NCBI RefSeq assembly: GCF_031143425.1
Contig: NC_090440.1
Span: 1,271,047,123 to 1,271,111,122, forward strand
Direction: 5' to 3'
Length of the DNA stretch: 64,000 bases
From: Pleurodeles waltl
Taxonomy: Eukaryota; Chordata; Amphibia; Caudata; Salamandridae
Within the stretch, counting starts at the first letter, position 1. Each line of letters begins with the position of its first letter. The notes under the pieces were generated by a model. The model ran no database searches. It was given only the letters and a program-made list of their open reading frames with translations, and was not told the DNA's origin. This document shows, piece by piece, positions 9,771-22,277 of this stretch. Both the position numbers and the translations under genes were made by a program.

Positions 9771-12300
9771 TGTCTAGTTAAAATGAAAAGGGTGGCAGAA
9801 TTTAAACATCTAGGCTGCCAGTTTTACACTAATCTCCATAGCAGCGTGCCTCCTACTAAATGCCTTCAACTAAACTCATATGGGTATGGGAGATCATTAG
9901 TGATGCAGTTTTCTCTGACATGTGAATAAAACACGCAGTAACAAAAGGGATTTCTTCAGAAATTGAATACTAGAAACTTTTGCACAAATGCAGGCAAATA
10001 ATATAGATTTCAGACAATGTAACCAATAATGTGTATTTTACATAGCACTCACAATAGAACTCTGAGCTGTAATTAAGACTTGGGGGTTACCTGTTGCCCA
10101 TTTATGAATATAGCTTCTACGAACAAACTCCCCCCAAAATAAAAACCTCCTTGGTAACTTGCTAAGCTGATGCACTCTACACCTGACTACCCAAAGAATG
10201 GAAGGTGGGGTAGATCCAGAAATAATACGATTAGACAGCTGGGAAAGGGGAGGGGTGAAAATTAAGGCAATGAGGTAAATGCTTTCCCCAAGCAACACAG
10301 AAAAGGTAATAGATAAGCCACACATGTAGAATCATGGCAAATAGAACTTTTTCTGATGATCTATGTTGTCTACGTCCTTCAAGTAGTCACAGGCCCTAGG
10401 AGGTGTCTTAGGAGGCACCAATATGTCATACAAAACCATAACGTGTGCCCAGGCCCCCACTTGGACACCTGGGACACTAGGTCGTCGCAGAGAAATGGTG
10501 AAGAGAGTCAATGTAAAAGTATAGCAGGACTTGCCCTCTGTTAGATCTGGCCACCAAGAGGGAAAACATCCTAAAGTCGTGCCTACACTGAGATTGCTAT
10601 TGCTGTGTGGTATCTATCTTTTCCTGTAACTATAAAGTGGAAGTTTTTCTTAAGTGAATGTTATGGAAGAGATTCTAGACTTATCTTTAATATTGATAAA
10701 AATGATGTCAATGTACGCCATGATATGTGTACGCATAACAACAAACTCACATTACTATTGTCGAATCCACCTAATGTGACTTCTTCATTAATGCGGAGTC
10801 AGAAATACGTTGTCAGGCAACTCCTGCGACCTAGGCCTGAATCAACTGTTTGACAGATCACAGGTGGGTGACAGGTAGACGAATGTGCATACAGGAAAAA
10901 CCCTGCTCGATCCCTCAGACAGGCAGTGACACCACAATGGTCTTAGGAGATTGGCCACCAATAAAATACATTTGGTCAGAGGAGTGCATGTTCTCAAAGC
11001 ACCATAAAAATTAGATGCCACATGAATTTAGGAACACTCAGCCAATCAGATCACAACACAACACACATACATCACACAGTGATCATGTGCTCCCCGTGCC
11101 AGACATCTGGACATGTTACATACTGACATGCATTATGACCATGCAAGGTCAAAACTCACCCTATGCACTTATAACTCTGTGACTATGACTGGATTCCTTT
11201 CCTCGAAGAATGCATAGAATTGTTTTATGATGCTTTGTGAAATGTCTATAATAGCACTGAGAACCCATGTACTTTGAGACAGTCATCAGACCCCCAACTC
11301 TTTACTGCTCTCCCGGCCTCTGCATTTAATTAAACCAATTGTTCCTGTTTGCCAAACACCTCTTGTCTTTTCTTTTGTTAGGTGAATCCACATTCCAGCA
11401 ACATTTGGAAAAGGGTCAGTTGGAGATCCAGTGGATAGGGTAAAGAAGTATACTGGACTGTTCTTCATGACTATTATTTGAATGGGTCACTTTGTTACAC
11501 TGGGGAGAAGGATGGGATGTTACAGCACCCCAGTGCAGGCAGGAAATGCACCTTGTTGGATCAAAAGTCTAAGCTTAGACTCCTTGTGAGCTGATGAGAA
11601 GAAATTGTAAGGAGGTAATACCACAAGTAAAGGAGAAAGTTCAAGGAGAATTTGCCGGAGAAAACCTGCAGCCCATTGTTCTAATTGACTGTCACTGAGG
11701 GAATTGTAATCAATTGTTCTGTCGTTCTTATTGTGGTACTGGTTTGCACTTGTAGCCCTGGTAAGGCAGTCAGGACCAGCTAAGTGGTTGGACAAGTCCG
11801 AATGGAATGATTGCCCAGGAAGAATCCTGTATTTCTGTCACTGGATAGTTGTCAGAAATTTGGCAAAGCCCATTTCATGAGTGTGTCACCAAGCGGTTTA
11901 ACGCAAGCTTCACCATGTGTTCTATTAACATTAATTTTGATATTGCTGTCATGCTTCCACTGCTTCAAATTGTTCCAGAGGAGAAAAGAGCATCATGGTG
12001 GTTGTACACAAATTATGCGCAGCAGCCATATTGGATGAATTAAAATGGCTTTTTCAGTAAAGGGAGTATGAAGGGAACGTGAAGCAAGGTTACAGGCAGA
12101 AAAATATAATAATGTAAAGAACAAGTGCATGTTCCAATCAGTGATAGGCACACCTTGAATGGAGAATGAAATAGTAAGAACAAGTGTCTGTACATCTGGG
12201 TGTAAGGCACACCTTGGGAGAAAAGGCAAATGTGTTCTGATTAAGTGACGTAACACTGAAGAAAAAGATTGTTTGTCAAATAATGTAATAGAGTAAAAAT
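9771..12300. other. Unassigned DNA, no gene recognised
   Basis: Short frames on both strands show no domain I recognise. Around 11210-11400 the string includes an A/T-rich block, a CAGTCATCAGACCCCC block and AATTAAACC followed by CCTGTTTGCC, which is reminiscent of an LTR R-U5 region; as it lies upstream of a Gypsy gag on the same strand (13908) it may be leader or LTR sequence of that element. This is speculative. Confidence 0.25.
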
Positions 12301-12303
12301 TTA

Positions 12304-12918
12304 GGAGCATATTTATCAGTGGTTTGTGCCACCCTTGAGCCAAGCTAAGGGGGGGCACAAGGATGATTCTAAACTAAAGTAAGATTTATCAAGCCAAACA
12401 AAGCCACCTTGCGTGGCCCATCAATGTGTGGCATTATACTGCCCTGGGGAGGCATTCCAGTGGTGGAGCATGGGTGTTCCCACACATCCACCTATGGAAT
12501 CTGGGGCATTTCCATATTTATCAACACTTGTAAACCTGGGAATGTGTCAAAATGCTACACTTCCCAAGAGGAGGCACAACGAGGAAAAATATCTTTATAT
12601 CTCCTTGTTGTTTCCACTTTCTAAGGATGATGCCTGCTGCAGCAGAGTTATAAAGAGGAAGATGCCTCTGAGGATCGTTTTTTTGTGCAGGAACATGCCC
12701 CTTCCTGCACAAAAACAATCCTGCCAACAACACAGGCACCCTTGCAACATAGTGCAAGGGTGCCTGCATAGGCGCTGGGTAGCCAAAAGGACGCCAGCGG
12801 TAGCAAGTGACAGGAATGTGCTGTCTAATGTTAAATATGGCACATTTCAACCCTTTTACATAGTGCAGCACAGCAGGGTGGCTAACTGCACTACATGAAA
12901 TAATGGTAAATATGCCCC
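12304..12918. mobile_element. MITE, 615 bp, GGAGCATATTTATC ends
   Basis: Ends GGAGCATATTTATC and GGTAAATATGCCCC are inverted and flanked by TTA target duplications (12301-12303 and 12919-12921), as for Harbinger. The interior has a ~130-bp imperfect palindrome near 12650-12790. It carries no transposase. Confidence 0.75.
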
Positions 12919-12964
12919 TTAATTACATAGCTTTTGTTCTATTTAACAGTCATAAGGAGACTTG

Positions 12965-13796
12965 GGCCCAGATTTATACTTTTTGACGCAAACCTGCGTT
13001 AGCTCAGGTTTGTGTCAGAAAGTATAGCGCTGGCTAGTGCCATTCCAGGACACCAGCCAGGTGCCATATTTAAGGAATGGCGCAAGTCAGCGCTAATACC
13101 CGGTTAGCATCCAAATAAATGATGCTAACCGGGTAGGGGAGGCATAGGGCAAACTGGAGGTTGTGCGGGAAAGAATGGCGCTAGTCAGGTTAAAGTCAAA
13201 AAAATTACTCTAATCTGATTAGCGTCATTTCTTTTATGCAAAACCCCCATGGACATGACTCCTGTCTTAGTAAAGTAGGAGTCATGCCCCTCAGCCCAAT
13301 GGCAATGCCCAGGGGACTTGTGTCCCCTGTGCAGGGCCATTGGGCACAGTGCTATGTAGGGGGCCCAAGTTAGGCCCTCCATGGCACTTTAAAAAAAAAA
13401 TCAACAAACTTACCTGGACTTACCTGTGATGGGTTGCCCCATCCTTAGGTGTCCTCCAGGTGTGGGTGGGGGTTGGTGGGGGTGTCCCTGGGTGCAGGGA
13501 ATGGCACCTGTGGGATGTTTCCATGGTCTCTGACCATTGAAAATGGTCCACAGGTCCCCTAACGCCTGCACATACCCAGGCCCTCCTCCTCCCAAGTGTG
13601 ATTTTTGCACGGGAACACCTACCTTGCATCTTATTGACGCAAGGTAGTTTTTTGCAGGCAAAAAATTACGTTAACTCCAATGTTTTGATGCTAGACAGGT
13701 CTAACATCAAAATATAAATATTGAGTTAAGGTTGTGCCGGATTTGCGTAAAAAAAAATGATGCAAATCCGGCTCAACCAGAGTATAAATATGGGCC
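12965..13796. mobile_element. MITE, ATTTATAC family, 832 bp
   Basis: Ends GGCCCAGATTTATAC and GTATAAATATGGGCC, flanked by TTG duplications (12962-12964, 13797-13799). Internal landmarks shared with other copies: a subterminal palindrome of GACGCAAA...TTTGTGTC type, a block GACTCCTGTCTTAG, and ACTTACCTG followed by a G/T-rich tract. Open frames inside are non-coding by-products. Confidence 0.85.
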
Positions 13797-14023
13797 TTGA
13801 TTTCCACATTACGTGCAAAACAAAAATTAAAAGAAATATAAAGCAAAGGGAAAGTTGAAATAATTCCTTGGGGTACTGTAACAAGCGCTTATTTGCAATG
13901 CAATTATGCAAAATGTCACATCAGCTCCAGTTTTTCTAACTTCACCACGAGAACCAGTGATGAGATTGAGCCATTGGTAAAATGTTTTTACTAATTGTGC
14001 AAGAGTGTTTGGAATGACTCTTA

Positions 14024-14914
14024 GGCCCCTATTTATACTTTTTGACGCTAAACTGCACTAACGCAGTTTAGCGTCAAAAAAATTAGCGCCGGCTAACGCC
14101 ATTCTGAAGCGCCATGCGGGCGCCATATTTATAGAATATATATATATTTATATGCCTGGTGTGCGTGAAAAAAAAAACACGTACACCAGGCAGCGCCGGC
14201 GTAGGGGAAAATGGCGTATGGGCATCTCAAAATGGGGCAAGTCAGGTTGAGTCAAAAAAATCGCCTCAACCCGATTTGCGCCATTTTTTTACGACTCCCA
14301 TCCCCCATTAACATGACTCCTGTCTTAGCAAAGACAGGAGTCATGCCCCCTTGCCCAATGGCCATGCCCAGGGGACTTATGTCCCCTGGGCATGGTCATT
14401 GGGCATAGTGGCATGTAGGGGAGCACAAATCAGGCCCCCCTATGCCACAAAAAAAAATTAAAAAAAATACTTACCTGAACTTACCTTAATGTCCCTGGGG
14501 TGGGTCCCTCCATCCTTGGGTGTCCTCCTGGGGTGGGCAAGGGTGGCAGGGGGTGTCCCTGGGGGCAGGGGAGGGAACCTCTGGGCTCATTCTGAGCCCA
14601 CAGGTCCATTAACGCCTGCCCTGACCCAGGCGTTAAATTCAGGCGCAAATGCGGGGTTTTTTGCCCCGCCCACTCCCGGCGTCATTTTTGCCCGGGAGTA
14701 TAAATACCACGCACATGCCTGGGAGTAATTTTTTTAGACTGGAACGCCTACCTTGCATCTCATTAACGCAAGGAAGGTGTTCACGCCAAAAAATGACGCT
14801 AACTCCATGAACTTTGGCGCTAGACGCGTCTAACGCCAAAGTATAAATATGGAGTTAGTTTTGCGTCGAAAAAAACGACGCAAATTCGGCGCAAACGGAG
14901 TATAAATATGCCCC
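14024..14914. mobile_element. MITE, ATTTATAC family, 891 bp
   Basis: Ends GGCCCCTATTTATAC and GTATAAATATGCCCC with TTA target duplications (14021-14023 and 14915-14917). It has an (AT)-rich patch near 14142 and the shared internal block around GACTCCTGTCTTAGCAAAG. It lies inside the Gypsy gag. Confidence 0.88.
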
Positions 14915-14917
14915 TTA

Positions 14918-15065
14918 GTGCCTGATTAATGAAAAGTTAGCACCGCCTTTACGTCATTTTTTGACACAAAAGCGGTGCAAACTTACTAAATATAATTATG
15001 TTTTTTACGTTTTTGCCTCTTATGTGTCATTTTAAAGGCAGCGTTACTTTTCATAAATCAGGCCC
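14918..15065. mobile_element. Short MITE, TGCCTGATTAATG ends, 148 bp
   Basis: The ends GTGCCTGATTAATGAAAAGT and ACTTTTCATAAATCAGGCCC are inverted. The left neighbour is TTA, the right TTT, so the 3-bp duplication is imperfect. It sits directly beside the previous MITE, whose right TTA duplication doubles as its left one. Confidence 0.7.
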
Positions 15066-15816
15066 TTTGTGTCCAACGTAAACAATTATTGCTATTAAAT
15101 TGTTTGGAAATGGAAGGGCAGGAGGAAAATTTACCAAATTAAAGTGATGAGAATGTAAGAGTTTAAAGTGGATATGAAATAGCGAAAAAAGAGATTTGAT
15201 AAGCATTACTTACCTTCTCATAAGTACAATTTTAGAAAGATATAATTTTGTGTTTGGAGAACAAGCAAAGGAAACATACAATAGAAGACTTTCTAACTAG
15301 TTTAAGATAATTAGCAGAAAGTTGTACTTTTGGAGTGACTGTAGATGAAAGGACTGTAAGTTAATTTTTGTTAAAATGTAACAGTGATAGGATCGAGGAA
15401 GAGCTGTCGATGGAAGGCAAACCTACCTTATATTAGGTAATTATGGAGGCAAACATGATGTAGCTCATGGTAAAGGGTATAATAGTATTAAGTACATCTA
15501 AAGAAGCACAAACTGAATCAGAACTGAACTGTGAGGAAAACGTTTGTGTGGTACAAAGATTTGAACTAGGAAATAAAGGAAATGGATTTAGATGAGAATG
15601 TTTTCATTGCAGAAGTATGGAACGTAAAGCCAATGCTAAAGAGTGTGCTGCAGTGAGTGCAGTATACAACAGGTTTGGGAAAGGGGTCATTACTGCAGAT
15701 GTTCTATAGGTAAAGACAAAAAGAGAACACAAAATGAGGTGAAGGAATTTCTCAATGAAGGTGTGCCACAATTAAATAAAAAAAGGTGCAAGTGGATGGG
15801 CAACAATTAAAATTAA

Positions 15817-16681
15817 GGCCCATATTTATACTTTTGATGCAAAACTGTGTTTGCACAGTTTTGCGTCAAAAAGCATAGCGCCGGCTTGTGCCATTCCAGG
15901 ATGCCAGCCGGGCACAATATTAATGGACTGGCACAATTCAGCGCAAAGGGTGGTCTAGCGTAAAAAAATATGCTAGCTGGGTGGGGATGGAGGTATGGGA
16001 GAAGGGGGCTTTGCAAAATGAAATGCATCTCACCAGCCTAGCGTCATTTTCTGATGCAAAACCATCCATACCACATGACTCCTGTCTGAGAAAAGACAGG
16101 AGTCGTGCCCACCACCCCAATGGGCATCACAAGGAACCAGTGTTCCCTCTGCATGGCCATGGTACCCTGTGCCATGCAGGGGGTCCCAAGTTGGGCCCCC
16201 GATAGCACTTCAATTTAAAAAATAAAATAATTACCTTCTCTTACCCTACTTACCTGGGATGGGGTCCCCCATCCTCTGGTGTCCCGCTGGTGTGGGTAGA
16301 GGTGTTCTTGGGGCTTAAGGAGGCCACCTTTGGACCCATTCCATGGTGTTCAACCATGGAAATGGGTTCACAGGTCCCCTAACGCCTGGTCTGACCCAGG
16401 CGATAAATGATGCCCCTCCTCCCACCTATGCTTCATTTTAGCATCGGGGGATAAATATGGGGCTGTGGGGTTAGCACCATTTTTTAGTTGGGAATGCCTA
16501 CCTTGCATCTCATTGATGCAAGGTAGGTTTACACATCTAAAAAATGGTGCAAACTCCAATATTTTGACGTTAGATGTTAGACGTGTCTAGCATCAAAATA
16601 TAAATATGGAGTTAGTTTTGCGCCGAATTTGCTCCCAAAAAAATTACACAATTAGGCATAAATGGAGTATAAATATGCCCC
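15817..16681. mobile_element. MITE, ATTTATAC family, 865 bp
   Basis: Ends GGCCCATATTTATAC and GTATAAATATGCCCC with TAA duplications (15814-15816 and 16682-16684). Same internal plan as the copies at 12965 and 14024, including the word GACTCCTGTCT and an imperfect inverted repeat next to each end. Confidence 0.88.
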
Positions 16682-16830
16682 TAAATATGATTCTTTTTAC
16701 CACTGAACAATTTTGTTAGGCAATCTGATTTAGGTAAGTACAATAGTACTGCGTTTGCCTGTTATCCTAATTTTGTGGAGATTAACTGTACCACTAGTCT
16801 ATTTTTTATCTTCTTTAATTTTTACATCAG

Positions 16831-16932
16831 CACCCAAAGGCACAAAGAGGTACAGTACAGAGGAGGATCTGGGAAGAGCTGGGGAGGAGGCACCGACTAT
16901 TAGCACCACTGCTGAGGGCATTGCTTGTCCCG
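16831..16932 (+). other. Exon-like segment, unknown gene
   Basis: A 102-bp segment lies between TTTACATCAG and GTAAGTCC and is open in two frames (one reads APKGTKRYSTEED and ends TTAEGIACPG). A second splice-bounded piece is at about 17784-17819 (TTTTCTAG before, GTATAG after) encoding TS/Ala-rich residues. The pair resembles exons of a Harbinger Myb-like gene tail, but no diagnostic domain is present. Confidence 0.25.
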
Positions 16933-16939
16933 GTAAGTC

Positions 16940-18010
16940 CTATTGTTTATTATTATAATGTCCCTAATTTTTACCTCTGCGCACCATAATATACTACTTT
17001 TAATTTAGCCTTGCTTATTTTTATACTGTTTTTTCCAACTCCCCTATCCAATGTTTGCTTAATTCCTGTTATCCCTGCATTATCTTTTTTCCCTTATTTC
17101 ATGTTTTTTTTTGGTAGCAGACATTTTCCAGTCTTTACTAATTTGTAGATTTCTTCTGCTTTGTTGGTAATCTTTCCCTTTCCCCTATATATCTTGGGGT
17201 ACTGTAAGACTAGGAACAGGGTTTTGATACTCTACTGTATACTGTGAAGATTGCAGGCCCAAGCAAGCTAGTATTATAAATAACATTCACCATGTATGTT
17301 TGTTTAGAAGGCTTTCTTTTTCTTGCTCATACTATAACACGTAACAAGAGAGTAGCCATGGTCATTGAACACCCCCTTAACCCCCAATATTGTACTGTGT
17401 AATTCTTTAAAACAGTATACTAGCAGTTCCCATGACAGTGCAGCATGGCTGGAAAGTCTGAGGTCCCATTGCATTTGCCAACCAACAACATATGTCTTTC
17501 CTTCACAATTATCATGCCACCCCTTCATTGTGCTACAATGATTCAGAGTCATCATCATCATAGGCTACAGCTCTGGCCATCCATTATGAAACATTTTTTG
17601 TTGGCTTGACTACCTGGCCTTTCTGATATTGTGAACCAACAAAATGTCCGGAGTGATATTTTTGATAGAAGATACTGCAGTCTAAACAAACTGTAGTGAT
17701 GTCTTGAGGTTGTATTTTTTTATTTAAACAAATTAAGGGGAGGCACCCATGACATTGAAAAAAATTATAATGTTCTTTTCTAGTCACAGCACCCACCACC
17801 TCAAGTGCTGCTGCAGGAGGTATAGCCAGTTGGAGGGGGAGACAGGCAGTAGTGAGTCACATTGCTTGCTTATTGACAATTGCTATTATACTCACTAGCT
17901 AAGGTTCTGTTGTGACTCACTTTATCAGCTGCAATGATAGGTGAGTTATGGCCTCTTCTATCTGCATCTCAGCAAAAGCTCACATAATATACACTAAAAA
18001 TAATGGCTTC
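16940..18010. other. Unassigned DNA
   Basis: Apart from the small splice-bounded piece near 17784-17819, I see no gene or repeat structure here. Confidence 0.3.
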
Positions 18011-18240
18011 ATGGAAACAGGAAAGAATGGAAGGTTTAAAGAAAGGATGGGTGGGTAAAAGGATGGATGGGTGAAAGGATGATTGAAAGAAAGTGTGGAT
18101 ACTGAATGGATGGATAGTGGATTGGACATTTTGGTGAAAGACTGGATGAGAGAGAGAAAGTAAAGCTTAAATCATGGTGGCTATGAGTGAATATAGATAG
18201 AAGAATGAAACAATGATTGAATAATGGCTTGGATGAATAA
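18010..18240. repeat. Degenerate (GGAT)n-type low-complexity repeat
   Basis: Interspersed GGATGGGTG, GGATGGATG and GAAAGGATG words with scattered substitutions mark an old tetranucleotide microsatellite on the plus strand. Confidence 0.6.
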
Positions 18241-18715
18241 GCAAGGGAGCTCTTCCAGAGAGGGGAATGCTGCTCACCTACTTTACTTACTATGTTTTAT
18301 GGTTATCATATCTATGATCCAACATGGGCGGTATTCTAATTTTTGTTCTAATCACTTGATGCACTGTATTTGTTAAGAAAGGCAGATATGTATCCCTCGC
18401 ATCATTATTCATCAACCTCCTCCCTGCCCATGACATTTCACCACCCATGACCAAAGTGCAGTATGGTTCAATTCATGACTGCAGTGTTGGCTGTGCAATG
18501 TGTGTCTTCTTCAATCAATGCAGCATTTACAAAGGTTTCAATCCATTGCAAACCCCTCAGTCACCTCTCAGTACTTCACTCCTTTATTCTTTCCTAAGTT
18601 CTTCCATCCCAACTTACCAAAAAAATTGACAAATCCATTCTTGGCATGTGCTACATTTTTATGGCCATGTGAAGTGATTCCAAAATATAGTACATGGTTT
18701 CCAATAACACATTTA

Positions 18716-19507
18716 GGGGCTTATTTATACTCTGTTTGCACCAGATTTGCGTCATTTTTTTACGCAAATCTGGCGCAAACTTAACTTCATATTTATATTT
18801 TGGGGCCAGACATGATTAGTGCCAAAATATTGGAGTTAAAGTCATTTTTTGCATGCAGAAAACTACCTTGTGTCAATGAGTTGCAAGGTAGGCGTTACTT
18901 TGCACCATTTTTTAATGCTGGGTTCCGGGCAGGCGTTAGGGGACCTATGGGCCTATTTCCATGGTGGAACACCATGGAATAAGCCCACAGGTGCCCTCCC
19001 CAGGCCCCAGAGACACCCCCACCCACACGAGAGGGACAGCGGAGGATGGGAGACCCCATCCCAGGTAAGTATAGGTAAGTACAGATAAATATTTTTTTTA
19101 AGTGCCATTGGGGGCCCTAAAATGGGCCCCCCTACGTGGCACTGACGCCAATGGCCATGCTCAGGGGACCCTGGTCCCCTGTGCTGGCCATTGGGGTGGT
19201 GGGCATGACTCCTGTCTTTTCTAAGACAGGAGTCATGTGGTTTTGTGTCAGAAAATGACTCTAGGCAGGTTAGAGTAATTTGTTTTACTCTAAACTGCCT
19301 AACAATTTTTTTTGGTGCAAATCCCCCTTCTTCCATACCGCCAGTCTCACCCGACTAAGATCATTTTTTTTATGCTAGCCTACCCTTTGCACCATTCCAT
19401 AAATATGGTGCCCAGCTGGTGCACAGAAATGTTGCAAGCCGGTGCTAAAGCTTTTGGTGCAAAACTGTGTTAGTGCAGTTTTGCACCAAAAAGTATAAAT
19501 CAGGGCC
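18716..19507. mobile_element. MITE, ATTTATAC family, 792 bp, reverse orientation
   Basis: Ends GGGGCTTATTTATAC and GTATAAATCAGGGCC. Flanks are TTA (18713-18715) and TCA (19508-19510), an imperfect duplication. The internal order is reversed relative to the copies at 12965-15817 (the GACTCCTGTC block is read in the opposite sense). Confidence 0.8.
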
Positions 19508-20062
19508 TCATTTTATGCCTGTTCAGATATTCTCCTTTAGACATTCGTCTATTACAGTGACTGAATAAGCCAAAGCTTAGGCACATGATGAATCGATGAA
19601 CAGTGATACCCCTCTATCCTATAGCAAAAGCTCTACCTATCTGCCTAATCCCTCTACCTTATCCTGCATTAAAGTAAATCAAGTTTCCTTCCCTTACTGC
19701 CCAGCAAATGAATTTATCGGAAATAATTAGTGGTGGTGGGCGAGGCCAGTGTATAAAAAGGGACTAAGGGCCAGATGTAGCCAAAAATTGCGAGTCGCAA
19801 ATGGGCCGATTCGCTATTTGCGACAATGCAAAATCGGAAATGGGATTCAAAAACCCCATTTCCGACTTGCAAAAAGCGATGGGAGCCGTTTGCGAGTCGC
19901 AACAGTTGCGACCCCATTTTGCGACCCGCAAATAGCAAGTCGCAAATTGCGACTAGTCGCAAAAAGCCCAGTTTGCATGTCCCATTTACCACTAACTCAG
20001 AGCAGGTGGTAACCATAACCAAAGCATAAAAGGAGACCCAGAAAGCATCTGGGTTACTCAAG

Positions 20063-21257
20063 ATGGCGGAGATATACCTGATAGCAGTGAGGAGGAGAGT
20101 CCACGCCGCACAGCAGAGGAGAAGGAGGGGCCACAGACAGGAGAAGATATATAGAACAAGGCAGACTCTTTTCCAGCAAACTGAGGATGAGATATACGAT
20201 AAATACCGCCTTAGCAGCGCAGCCATACTAGAATTAATTGATTTACTGAAACCACAGCTAGAACACCAGAGTCTGCGTGGCTGCACCATCCCTACGCATG
20301 TGCAAGTGCTAGGCTCACTGTACCTCTTGTCCTCAGGGAGCTATCAGGGGGTCATTGCTGTGGCAGGTGTGGTATCCCAAAGTGCATTGTCCTCAGGGCC
20401 TTCCTAGAAGCCTTAGTCACACACATGTCTCACTTCATATACCTACCAAGGAATGAGGCAGAAATTAACAGCACCAAGCTGGACTTTTACCGCATTGCCA
20501 ACTTTCCCCATGTCATAGGATGTGTAGATGGGACACACATTCAAATATGCCCCCTGCAAACCTGGAACATATTTTCCGCAACAGAAAGTGTACCCACTCA
20601 CTGAATATTCAGGTTGTTTGTGACGCCCATTATGTCATCACTGACATTGTAGCTAAGTTTCCAGGCAGTACCCATGACTCATACATTTTTAGGCATAGTG
20701 GGATACATCAACGCCTGGAACGTGGGGAATTTGGAGACGGATACCTTCAAGGTAGAGCTACATACACCTTGCAGACATACACACAGGTCACTGTGCACAA
20801 CAATCAGGACTTCCTAACAGTGTACATTTTGTGCCCAACAGGTGACAGTGCATATGCTCTAAGGCCATGGATTCTGTCTCCGTTTTTAACACCCAGCAAT
20901 GAATGTGAGAGGCGATACAACAATGCACATAAGAGGACCAGGAACATGATAGAGCGCACCTTTGGACTTCTGAAAGCAAGATTCAGATGCCTCCACCGCA
21001 GTGGAGGTGCCCTCCAGTATACCCCCATTACAGCATTCAAAATTGTGGTCGCATGCGCCATCCTCTACAACATAGCCACCCGACGTGGGCTACCTCTCAC
21101 CCCTGCAGACCCAGATCCTGATGATGAAGAGCAAGAACAACCACATCACCATCATACGGATCGGAGTATAGCTAATCAAGGCAGACTGAGACGGGAACAC
21201 ATCGCAAACCAATACTTTGGAAGGTACGTGTCAACTCCAACCATACTCACCTATTGA
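20063..21257 (+). pseudogene. Harbinger transposase (outer copy), two exons, frameshifted
   Basis: ATG at 20063 starts MAEIYLIAVRRRVHAAQQ, with Arg-rich N-terminus, HTH-like SAAILELIDLL, and IPTHVQVLGSL. A deletion near 20385 breaks the frame; a second small deletion lies near 20548. The catalytic blocks are present: VIGCVDGTHIQ (first Asp, about 20518), FPGSTHDSYIFRHS, GDSAYALRPW (second Asp, about 20845) and NMIERTFGLLKARF (Glu, about 20950). A 90-bp intron, 20752-20841 (GTAGAG...CAACAG), falls just before GDSAY and is itself open in frame. DDE enzymes of this family cut and rejoin element ends at TWA targets. Inactive by frameshifts. Confidence 0.85.
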
Positions 21258-21414
21258 CCAAAAACACCATTCGTTAAGTGGAAAAAAAATAACGATTTTA
21301 TTAGTGCAGAAATTGAACTATATACAAGTAATGAATGTCCATGGGCATGAAAATGCAAACCAGGCATGTGGCACATTGACGTCATGTGCCACTTCTACAG
21401 GACCAGGGTAATCT

Positions 21415-21779
21415 CTATGACCTTCTGCCCCTCCTGCCAGCCTGGCTGGTCCCTGGTGCTTCTGCTGTGCTCTGCCTGGTACTCCTGAGAACCCTACTGT
21501 CAGTGGCAGAAACACTGCTCACTGTCGAGCCCTCCTCACTGTCCTGGGGTGTTTCCCCTGTGCCCCTAGACAGATGCTGTGCCTCCATCAAGTCAATGAT
21601 GTGGTTGAGATGTCCCAGGCCCCTAGCCACATCCCCAGCTAAATGGCCCATTTCCACCTGCAGCCCAACTGTCCTCCTCGACAGGCCTGTGGTGTTCATG
21701 GCGAGCCTGCCGATGGATGTGGCCATCCTGTCTAGTCTGTGCAGGAGCTGACGGTCCCTGCGCCGCCCACCCTCGGCCT
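21415..21779 (-). pseudogene. Harbinger Myb-like gene, C-terminal fragment (outer copy)
   Basis: The minus strand encodes the last ~120 residues of the same Myb-like protein that is intact at 22694-24132 (shared MATSIGRLAMNTTGLSRR and STRQSTAEAPGTSQAG). It ends in a stop near 21415. Similarity to the other copy stops sharply at 21779, so the N-terminal part is deleted. Confidence 0.85.
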
Positions 21780-22277
21780 CGGTGGCAAAATAACACCAGA
21801 TTTAAAAAATAGTGATTTCATTTCTTTTCTTTTAAAGTATTTTCTAGTAACTACACTTTGAGTTTAAAAATAAATCACCTCTCATTTATGAGTAAGGCAT
21901 TATCCCATATGGAGTGCAAGTTGTTGTACTAAACTAATTTGGGCATGCTAGCCAGTGTTTCCGGTACTTTGCTACTGTCTGCAGCTGGGGCATCTGTAGT
22001 TGACTATTATCTATCATTAATTCCAATTGCCCTGCTCTTCTCCAAATGCATTTCACTTCCTACCCTGACTCCAAAGAGCCAGGTGAATAATAAACAAGAT
22101 ACTACATCACACATGTCATGTATTAAATATGGATATTATTATCCTGTCTGCAGTAAGTAGACGGTGGGGAAAATGATACACTGCACTACAGGGAAAGGAA
22201 CATGCTATATACACTGTATTGGCATGTCCATCACAGAGTATCTCTTACACTAAACTTGAAATCAAATCAGGCACTTA
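21780..22277. other. Unassigned segment between the two Harbinger copies
   Basis: About 500 bp, A/T-rich, without similarity to the Harbinger copies at either side and without a recognisable gene. It is either residual internal sequence of the outer element or older flanking DNA. Confidence 0.4.

Larger units (their letters stand above)
13908..15715 (+). pseudogene. Ty3/Gypsy gag (mag-like), split by MITEs
   Basis: An ATG at 13908 starts MQNVTSAPVFLTSPREPV followed by a W and a stop, matching the P-x-F-x-x-[SP]-P-G-x-P...W start of mag-type Gag. The match is cut by MITEs at 14024-14914 and 14918-15065. It resumes at 15067 with frames containing ENKQRKHTIEDFLTSLR, LAESCTFGVTVDERT and SDRIEEELSMEGKPTL, the conserved capsid blocks of this group, and ends with a zinc-knuckle-like C-FH-C...C array near 15615-15690. 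A third MITE (15817) follows. Stops and frame changes are frequent; the gene is dead. Confidence 0.65.

Noticed and set aside
12413..12898. 161-codon plus-strand frame and its minus-strand partners
   Set aside because: Entirely inside a MITE and partly built of its internal palindrome.
21318..21751. Plus-strand frame of 121 codons at 21386
   Set aside because: Antisense shadow of the Myb-like C-terminal fragment on the minus strand.
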